Shown here: one piece after another, positions 28,812-37,920 of the stretch | Layout: each line of letters begins with the position of its first letter | Numbering within the stretch: position 1 is the stretch's first letter | Source of the DNA: Pseudomonas sp. Leaf48 | GTDB lineage: Bacteria; Pseudomonadota; Gammaproteobacteria; Pseudomonadales; Pseudomonadaceae | Direction of reading: 5' to 3' | Assembly: GCF_001421885.1 (NCBI RefSeq) | Contig: NZ_LMLH01000004.1 | Coordinates: 1 to 64,000, forward strand | DNA length: 64,000 nt | Notes under the pieces: model-generated | What the model was told of the DNA's origin: nothing | Seen by the model: the letters and a program-made list of their open reading frames with translations, nothing else | Database searches by the model: none | Program-made: the position numbers and the translations under genes

Positions 28812-29717
28812 TTATGCAGTCACTGTCCAGCGATAACTCACATTGGTTAGCCGCCCATGAATAGCCAGCATCACCTCGAACGTACCAGTGTTGTCAGTCG
28901 GCAAATGCACATAGAGCCGGTTTTGATCCAGATACGCACCTGGACTGCCCAGGATTTCGACACCGCTTGGTACATACAATTTGTCACCCGGCGTCTGGGC
29001 CTGCACAAATATTTCCGGAAGCCTGATCGGCAGTGAACTGTTTTGCCGCACGCGGCCCAAGTCAAAAATGCCCAAGGCTTGATTGATGAAGTTGAAGAAG
29101 TTAACAGAATGCAGGGCATTCAAGACACTCAGGTCTTCAAACCCGTTGCTCTGAATCGACAGTGATTTGAGGGAGGTCAGCCTGGCCAAGGAATCCGGCA
29201 GTTTTCCGCACAGGTTACTGTTATTGCTGATGTCGAAGCGTTCCAGTTGTGTCAGGTTGCCGATCGACTCCGGAACAGCGCCTCTCATAACGCCCAGCGG
29301 AACTTGAGAACTCAGGTCCAGAATGGTCAGGCTAGTGAGATTTCCGATCCAGCATGGAATTGACTTGATTGAGCAATTGATGAAGTACCCCAGCGTCAAC
29401 TTTTTCAATGTCCCGAAGTCTTCAGGCAGGCAAGTGACAGGTTGGCGCTCTATCATCAACTCCTGCAAGTTGCGCAGATGCCCGATGCCTTGCAGGCTGG
29501 TGAACTTTCTCGGATCCGCGCTCAGCACTCTCATCACCGTCACTTTATCAAGCATGTCCTGCGTCACAACGTCTTCAATAGTCACCGGCATGCCCGTGGC
29601 CGCTGAAATATACTCGGCAACCACGTGCGCAAATCTGATATCGGAAAAGAGCGTCTTGATCGGCGCCGGGATTGTCAGAGGGGTGAAAGTCTTTGCTGTT
29701 ACGGTGTTCGAGGCCAT
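28812..29717 (-). CDS. Leucine-rich repeat protein with internalin-like N-cap
   Basis: A 301-residue protein. Residues about 18-75 resemble the internalin cap (helical segment, then VTQDMLDKVTVMRVLSA and the first repeat FTSLQGIGHLRNLQEL). Residues about 76-205 hold five to six LRRs, two of which (GAVPESIGNLTQLERFDIS and GKLPDSLARLTSLKSLSIQ) follow the plant-type LxGxIPxSLxxLxxLxxLxL pattern. Residues about 230-301 look like a beta-sandwich. No signal peptide is seen, so export, if any, needs another route. ATG at 29717 is chosen because AAAGGTG lies 6 nt upstream. It is AT-richer than its neighbours. Confidence 0.8.
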   Translation of the reverse strand: MASNTVTAKTFTPLTIPAPIKTLFSDIRFAHVVAEYISAATGMPVTIEDVVTQDMLDKVTVMRVLSADPRKFTSLQGIGHLRNLQELMIERQPVTCLPEDFGTLKKLTLGYFINCSIKSIPCWIGNLTSLTILDLSSQVPLGVMRGAVPESIGNLTQLERFDISNNSNLCGKLPDSLARLTSLKSLSIQSNGFEDLSVLNALHSVNFFNFINQALGIFDLGRVRQNSSLPIRLPEIFVQAQTPGDKLYVPSGVEILGSPGAYLDQNRLYVHLPTDNTGTFEVMLAIHGRLTNVSYRWTVTA

Positions 29718-29897
29718 ATTTGTCACCTTTCTATTGGGTAAGGGGACTCCCTTTTTAAAGCATCAATTGACCACTTTAAACTGTCATAACTTACAGTTTG
29801 CAAGATCCATTTTGAATAATCCGAAGCGCCGGACAGCGGAGTGAACGGCCTGCGGTGCCTTGTAAAATGTAAGGCTGCGCTGGTTGGCCCCACCCAC

Positions 29898-29938
29898 AAA
29901 AAATGGGCACCCAACCTCGGTTGGCCTGCCCATTTTTT
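29898..29938 (-). terminator. Intrinsic terminator of hupB (bidirectional)
   Basis: The stem AAAAAATGGGC / GCCCATTTTTT with an inner CCAACCTCGGTTGG hairpin lies 38 nt beyond the hupB stop. A and T tracts on both sides are typical of an intrinsic terminator. Confidence 0.85.
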
Positions 29939-29975
29939 ATTCCACTCCCCCCGCTACGCGAGAGTTGAAAACGGA

Positions 29976-30251
29976 TTACGGATTAACGCTGTCCTTCAAC
30001 GATTTACCTGGCTTGAAAGCCACGGTATTGCTGGCCTTGATTTTGACGGGCTCACCGGTTTGCGGGTTTTTGCCGGTGCGGGCGCCGCGATGGCGTTGCA
30101 GGAAGGTGCCGAAGCCCACCAGCGTCACGCTGTCCTTGCGATGCAGGGCGCCGGTGATTTCTTCGAGAACGGCGTTGAGAACGCGGTTGGCTTGTTCTTT
30201 GGTGAGGTCTGCTTTTTCAGCGATGGCTGCAGCGAGTTCTGGTTTACGCAT
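29976..30251 (-). CDS. hupB: DNA-binding protein HU
   Basis: A 91-residue HU/IHF-family protein beginning MRKPELAAAIAEKADLTKEQ and containing the DNA-arm motif RTGKNPQTGE with the intercalating proline. It is a dimeric nucleoid protein that bends and constrains DNA. The start at 30251 gives the standard length; a longer reading in the same frame has no support. It lies next to the rubredoxin genes, as in other pseudomonads. Whether it is the HupB or HupA paralogue cannot be settled here. Confidence 0.94.
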   Translation of the reverse strand: MRKPELAAAIAEKADLTKEQANRVLNAVLEEITGALHRKDSVTLVGFGTFLQRHRGARTGKNPQTGEPVKIKASNTVAFKPGKSLKDSVNP

Positions 30252-30445
30252 ATGAGTGAAGCCCCTTTGACGGTTTTTTGTTGTTATGTCCGTGCTGCTC
30301 TCTGCGAAGCAGCGCCCAAAGCGCCGCAGGTGCTCTACTCTGCGGCAGACGGGAGTGAGGATGGCACGCAGCGAGGAGCCGCGCCAGTGTCGGCGCGGCC
30401 AATGTAGGGGCAAAAGGGGGGTGAATCCGACAGAACGACCGGTAT

Positions 30446-31594
30446 TTACGCCAGCAGTGCCGGAAGCTCTTTGTTCAGGGCCAGTTTTTCCATTACGGCC
30501 GCGCCCGTCAGGGCATAACCGAGCAGGTTGCCCGTCGCGTCGCGGCATAGAACCTTGATGTCGGCGCCCTGCCCTTCGACTGTCCAGACGCCTTCGGCAC
30601 CCCGCGGTGGCGGCGAAACCACCAATGGGCAGACCGGCGTTTTGACGGTGATCGGCATTGGCCCATAGCTTACGACGGTCGGGTTGCCGGCCAGGGTTTG
30701 CGCCAGCGCCCTGGCACAGCTCATCAGGGGCATGACGTACAGAAGATTGAGGCCATCGACCTCGGCGCAATCACCCAGGGCGTAGATGTTGGCATGGGAG
30801 GTTTTCAGGTGACGGTCGACCACCACGCCACGATTGACCTGCAATCCAGCCGCTGCGGCGAGATCGATGCGCGGACGCAGGCCAATGGCCGAGACCACGA
30901 CATCACACGCGATCACCTGACCATCGGACAGATGCGCTTCCAGGCCTTCTGCCACTCGTTGCAGGCGATTGAGCACCGGCCCCAGATGAAAGCGTGCACC
31001 CAGGCTTTCCAGGCCTGCCTGCACGGCAGCAGCGGCCGCCGGATGCAGCAGGGTCGGCATAACCTGTTCACATGGCGCAACCAGTTGCACCTCGTAGCCG
31101 CCCAGGGTCAGGTCGTTGGCGAACTCGCAGCCGATCAGGCCGGCTCCAAGCAGTAACACCCGACGCTTGCCGGCCGCAGCCGCGCGAAAGCGCGCGTAGT
31201 CTTCCAGATCGTTGATCGGAAACACGCAGTCCGCTGCGTCGCCTTCAATCGGAACCCGTACGGTTTCGGCGCCCCAGGCCAGGATCAGGTCGCGGTAGGT
31301 CACCGCTTCTTCACCGATCCATAGACGCTTGTGACCCGGGTCGATGCCGCTGATGCGCGTGTGGGTGCGCACTTCGGCCTTCAATTGCTCGGCCATCGCG
31401 CCCGGTTCGGCCATGCTCAGGCCGTCGGCATCCTTGTTCTTGCCGAAGCCGGTGGAGAGCATCGGCTTGGAGTAGGAACGGCCGTCGTCGGCAGTAATCA
31501 GCAGCAGCGGGGTTTCGCTATCGAGCTTGCGAAACTCGCGGGCCAGGTTGTAGCCAGCCAGGCCGGTGCCTACGATTACGACAGGTGCGTTCAT
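30446..31594 (-). CDS. rubB: Rubredoxin-NAD(+) reductase
   Basis: A 382-residue FAD/NAD-linked oxidoreductase. The N-terminal FAD motif [16 protein letters not shown], the NAD motif [17 protein letters not shown] (about 145-165) and the C-terminal FAD motif [13 protein letters not shown] are all present. It moves electrons from NADH to rubredoxin, a pair that serves alkane hydroxylases or oxidative stress defence. Rubredoxin is encoded 22 nt upstream, so the pair is an operon. hupB lies downstream on the same strand. Confidence 0.93.
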   Translation of the reverse strand: MNAPVVIVGTGLAGYNLAREFRKLDSETPLLLITADDGRSYSKPMLSTGFGKNKDADGLSMAEPGAMAEQLKAEVRTHTRISGIDPGHKRLWIGEEAVTYRDLILAWGAETVRVPIEGDAADCVFPINDLEDYARFRAAAAGKRRVLLLGAGLIGCEFANDLTLGGYEVQLVAPCEQVMPTLLHPAAAAAVQAGLESLGARFHLGPVLNRLQRVAEGLEAHLSDGQVIACDVVVSAIGLRPRIDLAAAAGLQVNRGVVVDRHLKTSHANIYALGDCAEVDGLNLLYVMPLMSCARALAQTLAGNPTVVSYGPMPITVKTPVCPLVVSPPPRGAEGVWTVEGQGADIKVLCRDATGNLLGYALTGAAVMEKLALNKELPALLA

Positions 31595-31616
31595 TCCTTA
31601 CTCCTCTGGTTTTTTA

Positions 31617-31784
31617 TTAGTTGATTTCGATCATTTCGAAATCCATTTTGCCCACACCGCAGTCCGGGCACAGCCAGTCTGCCGGGACATCTTCCCAACG
31701 GGTGCCCGGCGCAATGCCGTCATCGGGCCAGCCGTCGGCTTCGTTATAGATCAGGCCACAGACGATACATTGCCACTTTTTCAT
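31617..31784 (-). CDS. rubA: Rubredoxin
   Basis: A 55-residue iron protein with the two CxxCG-type knuckles that hold a single Fe: CIVCG (C6, C9) and CPDCG (C39, C42). The spacing and the conserved [18 protein letters not shown] loop are typical of rubredoxin. It passes electrons from the reductase encoded just downstream. Some pseudomonads carry two tandem rubredoxin genes; only one is seen here. Confidence 0.95.
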   Translation of the reverse strand: MKKWQCIVCGLIYNEADGWPDDGIAPGTRWEDVPADWLCPDCGVGKMDFEMIEIN

Positions 31785-31984
31785 TCAGATACTTCCTCAG
31801 GGGTCAGGCATTTGCAGGCTCAGACGGTCGATGGTGAAACGCTGCCATCCGGCTCAGGGCGTTTTGTACTGATCGGGCCCGCCAGTTGCAAGCACTGTTC
31901 GGCGCAACGGCGGGCCATTTCAATCAAAGTCGTCGACCGACATGTTAAGCTCGCCGCCTCATTTGCTGCCAATAATGACGCACT

Positions 31985-32548
31985 GTGCCGCACTCAAAAC
32001 CCTCCTGCACGGCCCCGCTCTGGCTTCCCCGAAGCGAGCTGACGCCCCTCCCCGACCCGGCTGCCCTCGACTGGCTGTTCGATGAAGGCTCGCTGACCCG
32101 GCGCCTCATTCAGCTCTCCAATGATGCTTTCAGCGTCACACCCACGTTCGAAGGCTGGCAGTTACTGCGCGCTGACGAATGCGCGGCACTGGATCTGGCC
32201 GAAGGCAGCGAAGGCTGGGTACGCGAAGTGTATTTGCGCGGCCACGGCGAAGCCTGGGTGTTTGCCCGAAGTGTCGCTGCGCGCAGTGCACTGCAGGGCG
32301 ATGGCTTGCATATGGACGAATTGGGCAGCCGCTCCCTGGGCGAGTTGCTGTTTTGCGACCACGCATTCCAGCGTCGGGACATCGAGGTTTGCCATTACCC
32401 TCAAGCCTGGCTGCCGACCGAGATACAGGCCGGCGGGCTGTGGGGCCGTCGCTCGCGCTTCGACCGCGGGGCCTTGAGCGTCCTGGTAGCCGAAGTATTC
32501 CTGCCGACCTTGTGGAATGCCGCTCGCGCCCATCCGGAGAAACCTTGA
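31985..32548 (+). CDS. ubiC: Chorismate pyruvate-lyase
   Basis: A 187-residue enzyme that converts chorismate to 4-hydroxybenzoate and pyruvate, the first committed step of ubiquinone synthesis. Signature stretches are [29 protein letters not shown] and [11 protein letters not shown], followed by the glutamate region VAEVFLP. The start is GTG at 31985. No in-frame ATG exists nearby. Its stop overlaps the ubiA ATG by one base, so the two are coupled. Confidence 0.94.
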   Translation: MPHSKPSCTAPLWLPRSELTPLPDPAALDWLFDEGSLTRRLIQLSNDAFSVTPTFEGWQLLRADECAALDLAEGSEGWVREVYLRGHGEAWVFARSVAARSALQGDGLHMDELGSRSLGELLFCDHAFQRRDIEVCHYPQAWLPTEIQAGGLWGRRSRFDRGALSVLVAEVFLPTLWNAARAHPEKP

Positions 32549-33438
32549 TGTACCAGAGCCTGCTCAAGTCCCTGAACCGCCTGAATCCGCGAGCCTGGGA
32601 CTTCATCCAGCTGACGCGCATGGACAAGCCGATCGGCATATACCTGCTGCTGTGGCCGACGCTGTGGGCGCTGTGGATTGCCGGCAAAGGCTCGCCGTCC
32701 CTGGCCAACGTGGTGATTTTCGTGCTCGGCGTGGTGCTGACCCGCGCTGGCGGCTGCGTGATCAACGACTGGGCCGATCGCAAGGTCGACGGCCACGTGA
32801 AGCGTACCGAGCAACGCCCGCTGGTGAGCGGCAAGATCAGTTCCAGAGAAGCCCTGGTGTTCTTTGCCTTGCTGATGGGGGTGAGTTTCCTGCTGGTGCT
32901 GTGTACCAACGCCGCGACCATCTGGCTGTCGCTGGGCGGGCTGGCGCTGGCGTTCAGCTACCCGTTCATGAAACGCTACACCTATTACCCGCAAGTGGTG
33001 CTGGGAGCGGCGTTTTCCTGGGGGATGCCGATGGCGTTTACCGCCGAAACCGGTGAGCTACCGGCTGTCGCCTGGCTGCTGTGGATCGCCAACCTGATGT
33101 GGACAGTGGGTTACGACACCTATTACGCAATGACCGATCGCGACGATGACCTGAAGATCGGCGTGAAATCCACGGCCATCCTCTTTGGCGAGGCAGACCG
33201 GGTAATCATTCTGACCCTGCAGGGGCTGGCACTGGGTTGCCTGTTGCTGGCAGGCTCGAAATTCGAGCTGGGGATATGGTTCCACTTCGGGCTGCTGGTG
33301 GCCGCAGGTTGCTTCGCCTGGGAGTTCTGGTACACCCGCGGCAAGGACCGGATGCGCTGCTTCAAGGCGTTCTTGCACAACCACTGGGCCGGGTTGGCCA
33401 TATTCGTGGGAATTGTGCTGGATTATGCGTTGCGCTGA
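32548..33438 (+). CDS. ubiA: 4-hydroxybenzoate octaprenyltransferase
   Basis: A 296-residue inner-membrane prenyltransferase that attaches the polyprenyl tail to 4-hydroxybenzoate. The two Asp-rich Mg-binding motifs are visible: [10 protein letters not shown] (about 72-81) and the second [14 protein letters not shown]. Eight or so transmembrane helices fit the family. ATG at 32548 overlaps the ubiC stop (TGATG), showing translational coupling. Confidence 0.96.
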   Translation: MYQSLLKSLNRLNPRAWDFIQLTRMDKPIGIYLLLWPTLWALWIAGKGSPSLANVVIFVLGVVLTRAGGCVINDWADRKVDGHVKRTEQRPLVSGKISSREALVFFALLMGVSFLLVLCTNAATIWLSLGGLALAFSYPFMKRYTYYPQVVLGAAFSWGMPMAFTAETGELPAVAWLLWIANLMWTVGYDTYYAMTDRDDDLKIGVKSTAILFGEADRVIILTLQGLALGCLLLAGSKFELGIWFHFGLLVAAGCFAWEFWYTRGKDRMRCFKAFLHNHWAGLAIFVGIVLDYALR

Positions 33439-33476
33439 GTTCAGGCCAGACTCGCTCCGACAGGTTGTCCACACCG

Positions 33477-33563
33477 TACAGGAGGGATGTGAGCTTGTTC
33501 GCGAGAAAACGTTGACGCGCACGCCGCCTTCAAGTTCATCGCGAGCAAGCTCGCTCCTGCAGG
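33477..33563. repeat. Degenerate REP pair
   Basis: Left arm TACAGGAGGGATGTGAGCTT and right arm GCGAGCAAGCTCGCTCCTGC are diverged REP copies. It lies between the convergent ubiA and secreted repeat protein genes. Confidence 0.65.
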
Positions 33564-33567
33564 ATCC

Positions 33568-33960
33568 TTACATCTTCGGCCCGGAATTGGTGATGACGTG
33601 CCAAACGTCTTTCATCTTGTCGCCTTCCTTTTGCCCCGGGGCCTTGTCCTTGACGAAGTAGTACAGCGGCTTGCCGTCGTAAGCCCACTGCATCGAGCCA
33701 TCGTCACGCTTGATGATGCTCCACTTGCCTTCAGCCTTGTCGTCGGCCTTGGCCATCAGCGGCGGCCAGTTTTCCGCGCATTGCCCGGTGCACACCGACT
33801 TGCCGCCGGTGTCTTTGTCGAACGTATACAGCGTCATGCCTTTGTGGTCGGTCATCACGCCATCTTTCATCATGGCCGGTTCGGCGGCGAACGCCATCGA
33901 TGGCAGAATCAGGGCAGCTGCCAGCAGCAGGCCCTTGAAGGATTGCGAGTGCTGATACAT
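33568..33960 (-). CDS. Secreted Yx(F/W)xxD repeat protein (COG4315-like)
   Basis: A 130-residue protein with a signal peptide (about residues 1-26, cleavage after AFA). It has two copies of the COG4315-type motif: MTLYTFDKDTGGKSVCTGQCAENWPP and PLYYFVKDKAPGQ, each with a YxFxxD core, and a Cys pair in the first. This fold is common in small exported proteins of unknown function. It is divergent from phoB. The intergenic region holds a Pho-box half site facing it (34016-34022), but control by PhoB is only a possibility. Confidence 0.82.
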   Translation of the reverse strand: MYQHSQSFKGLLLAAALILPSMAFAAEPAMMKDGVMTDHKGMTLYTFDKDTGGKSVCTGQCAENWPPLMAKADDKAEGKWSIIKRDDGSMQWAYDGKPLYYFVKDKAPGQKEGDKMKDVWHVITNSGPKM

Positions 33961-34041
33961 GGAAACCTTCCTTTGGTGGTTGTCAGGATTCGGACTTAAA
34001 GCTTAGTTCAGGATCATGACAATCACCCGGCGACTAAAATA

Positions 34042-34059
34042 CTGTCACACGACTGCAAT
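34042..34059 (+). promoter_or_regulatory. Pho box in front of phoB
   Basis: CTGTCAC-ACGA-CTGCAAT matches the PhoB-binding 7-4-7 pattern (CTGTCAT-N4-CTGTCAT) with one mismatch in the first half and two in the second. A -10-like TATCTA begins 10 nt downstream, and the phoB ATG is 54 nt downstream. This fits PhoB autoregulation. Confidence 0.7.
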
Positions 34060-34112
34060 AATTCCGTTATCTAATGCGGCGCAAGACAGTTAAATGACAA
34101 GAGGAGTAAGGC

Positions 34113-34802
34113 ATGGTTGGCAGGAGCATTCTGATCGTCGACGACGAGGCGCCCATTCGCGAAATGATCGCCGTTGCGTTGGAAATGGCCGGCTATGAAT
34201 GCCTGGAGGCGGAGAACTCCCAGCAGGCCCACGCCATCATCGTCGACCGCAAACCCGACCTCATCCTGCTCGACTGGATGCTGCCCGGCACCTCAGGTAT
34301 CGAGTTGGCCCGCCGCCTCAAGCGTGATGAACTGACCGGTGACATCCCGATCATCATGCTCACGGCCAAAGGTGAAGAGGACAACAAGATCCAGGGCCTG
34401 GAAGTCGGCGCCGACGACTACATCACCAAACCTTTTTCCCCGCGCGAGCTGGTAGCACGCCTCAAAGCCGTGTTGCGCCGTGCCGGCCCGAGCGATGGCG
34501 AGGCGCCAATCGAAGTCGGCGGCCTGCTGCTCGACCCGATCAGCCACCGAGTGACCATCGATGGCAGTCCTGCCGAGATGGGCCCTACCGAATATCGTCT
34601 GCTGCAATTCTTCATGACTCACCAGGAACGCGCCTACACCCGTGGCCAGTTGCTGGATCAGGTCTGGGGCGGCAACGTGTATGTCGAAGAACGCACCGTC
34701 GACGTACACATTCGGCGCCTGCGCAAAGCCCTCGGTGATGCATACGAAAATCTGGTACAAACCGTGCGCGGTACCGGCTATCGGTTCTCGACCAAGGCCT
34801 GA
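34113..34802 (+). CDS. phoB: Phosphate regulon response regulator PhoB
   Basis: A 229-residue OmpR/PhoB-type regulator. The receiver domain (about 1-120) has the acidic pocket D10/D11, phosphoacceptor D54 ([10 protein letters not shown]) and the KPF lysine near 105. The winged-helix DNA-binding domain (about 130-229) has [14 protein letters not shown]. It activates phosphate starvation genes such as pst. A Pho box precedes it. phoR follows 39 nt later. Confidence 0.97.
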   Translation: MVGRSILIVDDEAPIREMIAVALEMAGYECLEAENSQQAHAIIVDRKPDLILLDWMLPGTSGIELARRLKRDELTGDIPIIMLTAKGEEDNKIQGLEVGADDYITKPFSPRELVARLKAVLRRAGPSDGEAPIEVGGLLLDPISHRVTIDGSPAEMGPTEYRLLQFFMTHQERAYTRGQLLDQVWGGNVYVEERTVDVHIRRLRKALGDAYENLVQTVRGTGYRFSTKA

Positions 34803-34841
34803 ATTGACCGCCAGACTCGCTGACAAGGACGCATATTTTCC

Positions 34842-36164
34842 GTGAATCAAAACTGGCATGGCACCCTGATTCGCCACATGCTGTTACTGGTTACCGCCTG
34901 CCTGGTGATCGGTCTGATTACCGGCTATTTCGGCTGGAGCCTTGCTGCAGGCCTGGGCCTTTACCTGGCCTGGACCCTCAAGCAGCTGCTGCGCCTGCAT
35001 GAGTGGTTGCGCCTGCACAAACCCGATGAAGCCCCCCCCGATGGTTACGGCCTGTGGGGCGAGGTGTTCGACAGCATCTACCACCTGCAACGCCGCGACC
35101 AACGGGTGCGCGGGCGCCTGCAAGCGGTGATCGACCGGGTCCAGGAATCCACCGCCGCGCTGAAGGACGCGGTGATCATGCTCGACACCGACGGCAACCT
35201 GGAATGGTGGAACCGCGCCGCTGAAACCCTGCTGGGCCTCAAGACCCCGCAGGACAGCGGCCAGCCGGTGACCAACCTGGTGCGCCATCCGCGTTTCAAG
35301 GAATACTTCGAGCAGGACAACTACGCCGAGCCCCTCGAAATCCCTTCGCCGACCAACGACCGGGTACGCATTCAGTTGTATATCACCCGTTACGGCAACA
35401 ACGAACACTTGATGCTGGTACGCGACGTGACGCGCATCCATCAGTTGGAGCAAATGCGCAAAGACTTCATTGCCAACGTTTCCCATGAGTTGCGTACACC
35501 GCTCACGGTGATCTGCGGCTACCTCGAAACCCTGCTCGACAACGTCGAGGAAGTGAACCCGCGCTGGAGCCGCGCCCTGCAACAAATGCAGCAGCAAGGT
35601 GGACGCATGCAGGCGCTGCTCAACGACTTGTTGCTGTTGGCCAAGCTTGAAGCTACCGATTACCCGTCGGACAACCAGCCAGTACCCATCGACGGATTGC
35701 TGCAATCGATCAAGAGCGACGCCCAGCAACTGTCCGGGCAGAAAAACCAGCACATCACCCTGGAGGCGGATCCAACGATTCTGCTCAAAGGCAGCGAAGC
35801 GGAACTGCGCAGCGCGTTCTCCAACCTGGTGTTCAACGCGGTGAAATACACCCCGGCCGAAGGCAACATCCGCATTCGCTGGTGGGGCGACGACCAGGGT
35901 GCGCACCTTAGCGTGCAGGATTCCGGGATCGGCATCGACAGCAAGCACCTGCCGCGCCTGACCGAACGCTTCTACCGCGTCGACTCCAGCCGCAACTCCA
36001 ACACCGGCGGCACCGGCCTTGGCCTGGCGATCGTGAAACACGTGTTGCTACGTCATCGGGCGCGGATGGAAATCAGCAGCGTACCGGGCCACGGCAGTAC
36101 GTTTACCTGCCATTTTGCCCCGGCCCAGGTCAGTAAATCCCGGGTTGTCGATACCGCAGACTGA
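34842..36164 (+). CDS. phoR: Phosphate regulon sensor kinase PhoR
   Basis: A 440-residue sensor histidine kinase. It has two short N-terminal membrane helices (about 10-45, without a large periplasmic loop, as usual for PhoR), a PAS domain (about 95-200), the H-box FIANVSHELRTPL with His215, and the ATP-binding domain with N-, G1- and G2-box motifs (NLVFNAVKYT, DSGIGID, GGTGLGLAIVKH). It senses phosphate through PstSCAB-PhoU rather than directly. The start is GTG at 34842. Confidence 0.95.
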   Translation: MNQNWHGTLIRHMLLLVTACLVIGLITGYFGWSLAAGLGLYLAWTLKQLLRLHEWLRLHKPDEAPPDGYGLWGEVFDSIYHLQRRDQRVRGRLQAVIDRVQESTAALKDAVIMLDTDGNLEWWNRAAETLLGLKTPQDSGQPVTNLVRHPRFKEYFEQDNYAEPLEIPSPTNDRVRIQLYITRYGNNEHLMLVRDVTRIHQLEQMRKDFIANVSHELRTPLTVICGYLETLLDNVEEVNPRWSRALQQMQQQGGRMQALLNDLLLLAKLEATDYPSDNQPVPIDGLLQSIKSDAQQLSGQKNQHITLEADPTILLKGSEAELRSAFSNLVFNAVKYTPAEGNIRIRWWGDDQGAHLSVQDSGIGIDSKHLPRLTERFYRVDSSRNSNTGGTGLGLAIVKHVLLRHRARMEISSVPGHGSTFTCHFAPAQVSKSRVVDTAD

Positions 36165-36287
36165 TACCGGCCAGCACGCGCCACTAGGCAACAGATCAGT
36201 CAGCCGCTACATTGGCTGACTTGTGCCTGCCTTTCAGGCGCGGCTTATTCTTCCCTTTCGAACACACGGAACCCGCAAAACTCCATC

Positions 36288-37628
36288 ATGGACCCTTCCC
36301 CTGGCTTGTCCCTCGCAACAATATTCGCCGACTTCGGCATGATTCTTTTTGCTCTGATCCTGGTTTTGCTCAACGGATTTTTCGTTGCGGCGGAATTTGC
36401 CATGGTCAAACTGCGCTCGACCCGGGTCGAAGCCATCGCTGACAAGAACGGCTGGCGCGGGCACATCCTGCGCACCGTACACAGTCAGCTCGATGCATAC
36501 CTGTCGGCCTGCCAACTGGGTATCACCCTTGCCTCCCTGGGCCTTGGCTGGGTCGGTGAGCCGGCATTCGCGCATATTCTCGAACCGTTGCTTAGCGCGA
36601 TCGGCGTGGAATCGGCCGAAATCGTCAAGGGCGTGTCGTTCTTCACTGCGTTCTTCATCATTTCGTACCTGCACATCGTGGTCGGTGAACTGGCCCCGAA
36701 ATCCTGGGCAATCCGCAAACCCGAACTGCTGTCGCTATGGACGGCGGTGCCGCTGTACCTGTTCTACTGGGCCATGTACCCGGCCATTTACCTGCTCAAC
36801 GCCAGCGCCAACACCATCCTGCGCATCGCCGGCCAAGGCGAACCCGGCCCGCATCACGAGCACCACTACAGTCGCGAAGAGCTGAAGCTGATCCTGCACT
36901 CCAGCCGTGGCCAGGACCCGAGCGACCAAGGCATGCGCGTACTGGCCTCGGCGGTGGAAATGGGCGAACTGGAAGTGGTCGACTGGGCCAACTCCCGCGA
37001 AGACCTGGTGACCCTGGAGTTCAACGCACCGCTCAAGCAGATCCTGGCGATGTTCCGTCGCCACAAGTTCAGCCGCTATCCGGTGTACGACAGCGAGCGC
37101 CAGGAGTTCGTCGGCCTGCTGCACATCAAGGATCTGCTGCTGGAACTGGCGGCGCTGGACCACATTCCCGAGTCGTTCAACCTCGCCGAACTGACCCGCC
37201 CGCTGGAGCGTGTCTCGCGGCACATGCCGCTGTCGCAGTTGCTGGAGCAGTTCCGCAAGGGCGGCTCGCACTTCGCTGTGGTCGAAGAGGCTGATGGCAA
37301 CATCATTGGCTACCTGACCATGGAAGACGTGCTGGAAGTGCTGGTAGGCGACATCCAGGACGAACACCGCAAGGCCGAGCGCGGGATCCTCGCGTACCAG
37401 CCGGGCAAACTGTTGGTGCGAGGCGATACGCCGCTGTTCAAGGTTGAACGCCTGCTGGGGATCGACCTTGATCACGTCGAAGCCGAAACCCTCGCCGGGC
37501 TGGTCTACGAAAGCCTCAAACGGGTGCCGGAAGAGGAAGAAGTGCTGGAAGTCGAAGGTCTGCGGATCATCATCAAGAAGATGAAAGGACCGAAGATCGT
37601 TCTGGCCAAGGTGTTGATGCTCGATTGA
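36288..37628 (+). CDS. CNNM/CorC_HlyC family membrane transporter
   Basis: A 446-residue protein. The N-terminal CNNM (DUF21) membrane domain (about 10-195) contains LLNGFFVAAEFAMVKLR. A CBS-pair (about 215-335) includes EVLVGDI and FSRYPVYDSERQEFVGLL. The C-terminal CorC_HlyC domain spans about 350-440. This group is named hemolysin-like by tradition, but members move Mg2+/Co2+ or, in E. coli PaeA (YtfL), polyamines. The substrate here is not shown by sequence. The gene follows phoR on the same strand, separated by 123 nt. Confidence 0.88.
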   Translation: MDPSPGLSLATIFADFGMILFALILVLLNGFFVAAEFAMVKLRSTRVEAIADKNGWRGHILRTVHSQLDAYLSACQLGITLASLGLGWVGEPAFAHILEPLLSAIGVESAEIVKGVSFFTAFFIISYLHIVVGELAPKSWAIRKPELLSLWTAVPLYLFYWAMYPAIYLLNASANTILRIAGQGEPGPHHEHHYSREELKLILHSSRGQDPSDQGMRVLASAVEMGELEVVDWANSREDLVTLEFNAPLKQILAMFRRHKFSRYPVYDSERQEFVGLLHIKDLLLELAALDHIPESFNLAELTRPLERVSRHMPLSQLLEQFRKGGSHFAVVEEADGNIIGYLTMEDVLEVLVGDIQDEHRKAERGILAYQPGKLLVRGDTPLFKVERLLGIDLDHVEAETLAGLVYESLKRVPEEEEVLEVEGLRIIIKKMKGPKIVLAKVLMLD

Positions 37629-37659
37629 GGCACGCTCCCAGGGCCTTCGGTGGCATGGG

Positions 37660-37900
37660 ACCTCTGTGGCTTGGGGCTTCTGTGGCTTGGGGCTTCTGTG
37701 GAGGAGGCTTCCTGTGGCGAGGGGGCTTGCCCCCGCTGGGCTGCGAAGCGGCCCTGAAGTCTTGGGCTTTGCTCTGATTGATGCACCTTGTTCAAAGGCT
37801 TTGGGACGGCTTCGCCGTCCAGCGGGGGCAAGCCCCCTCGCCACAGGCAGGACCCCTCACCACAGGCAAGACCCCTCGCCACAGGCAGGCACCCCTCGCC
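37660..37900. repeat. Nested repeat block: tandem 16-mer, REP pair, tandem 19-mer
   Basis: Left edge: two and a half copies of a 16-bp unit like CTGTGGCTTGGGGCTT (about 37664-37699). Middle: an inverted REP pair of a third type, CCTGTGGCGAGGGGGCTTGC with its mate GCAAGCCCCCTCGCCACAGG (37711-37846). Right edge: three and a half copies of a 19-bp unit, CCCTCGCCACAGGCAGGAC (37835-37900). The tandem arrays appear to be amplified outer ends of the REP arms. It lies between two convergent genes. Confidence 0.88.
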
Positions 37901-37920
37901 ATGTTTGATCGCTATCGCCG

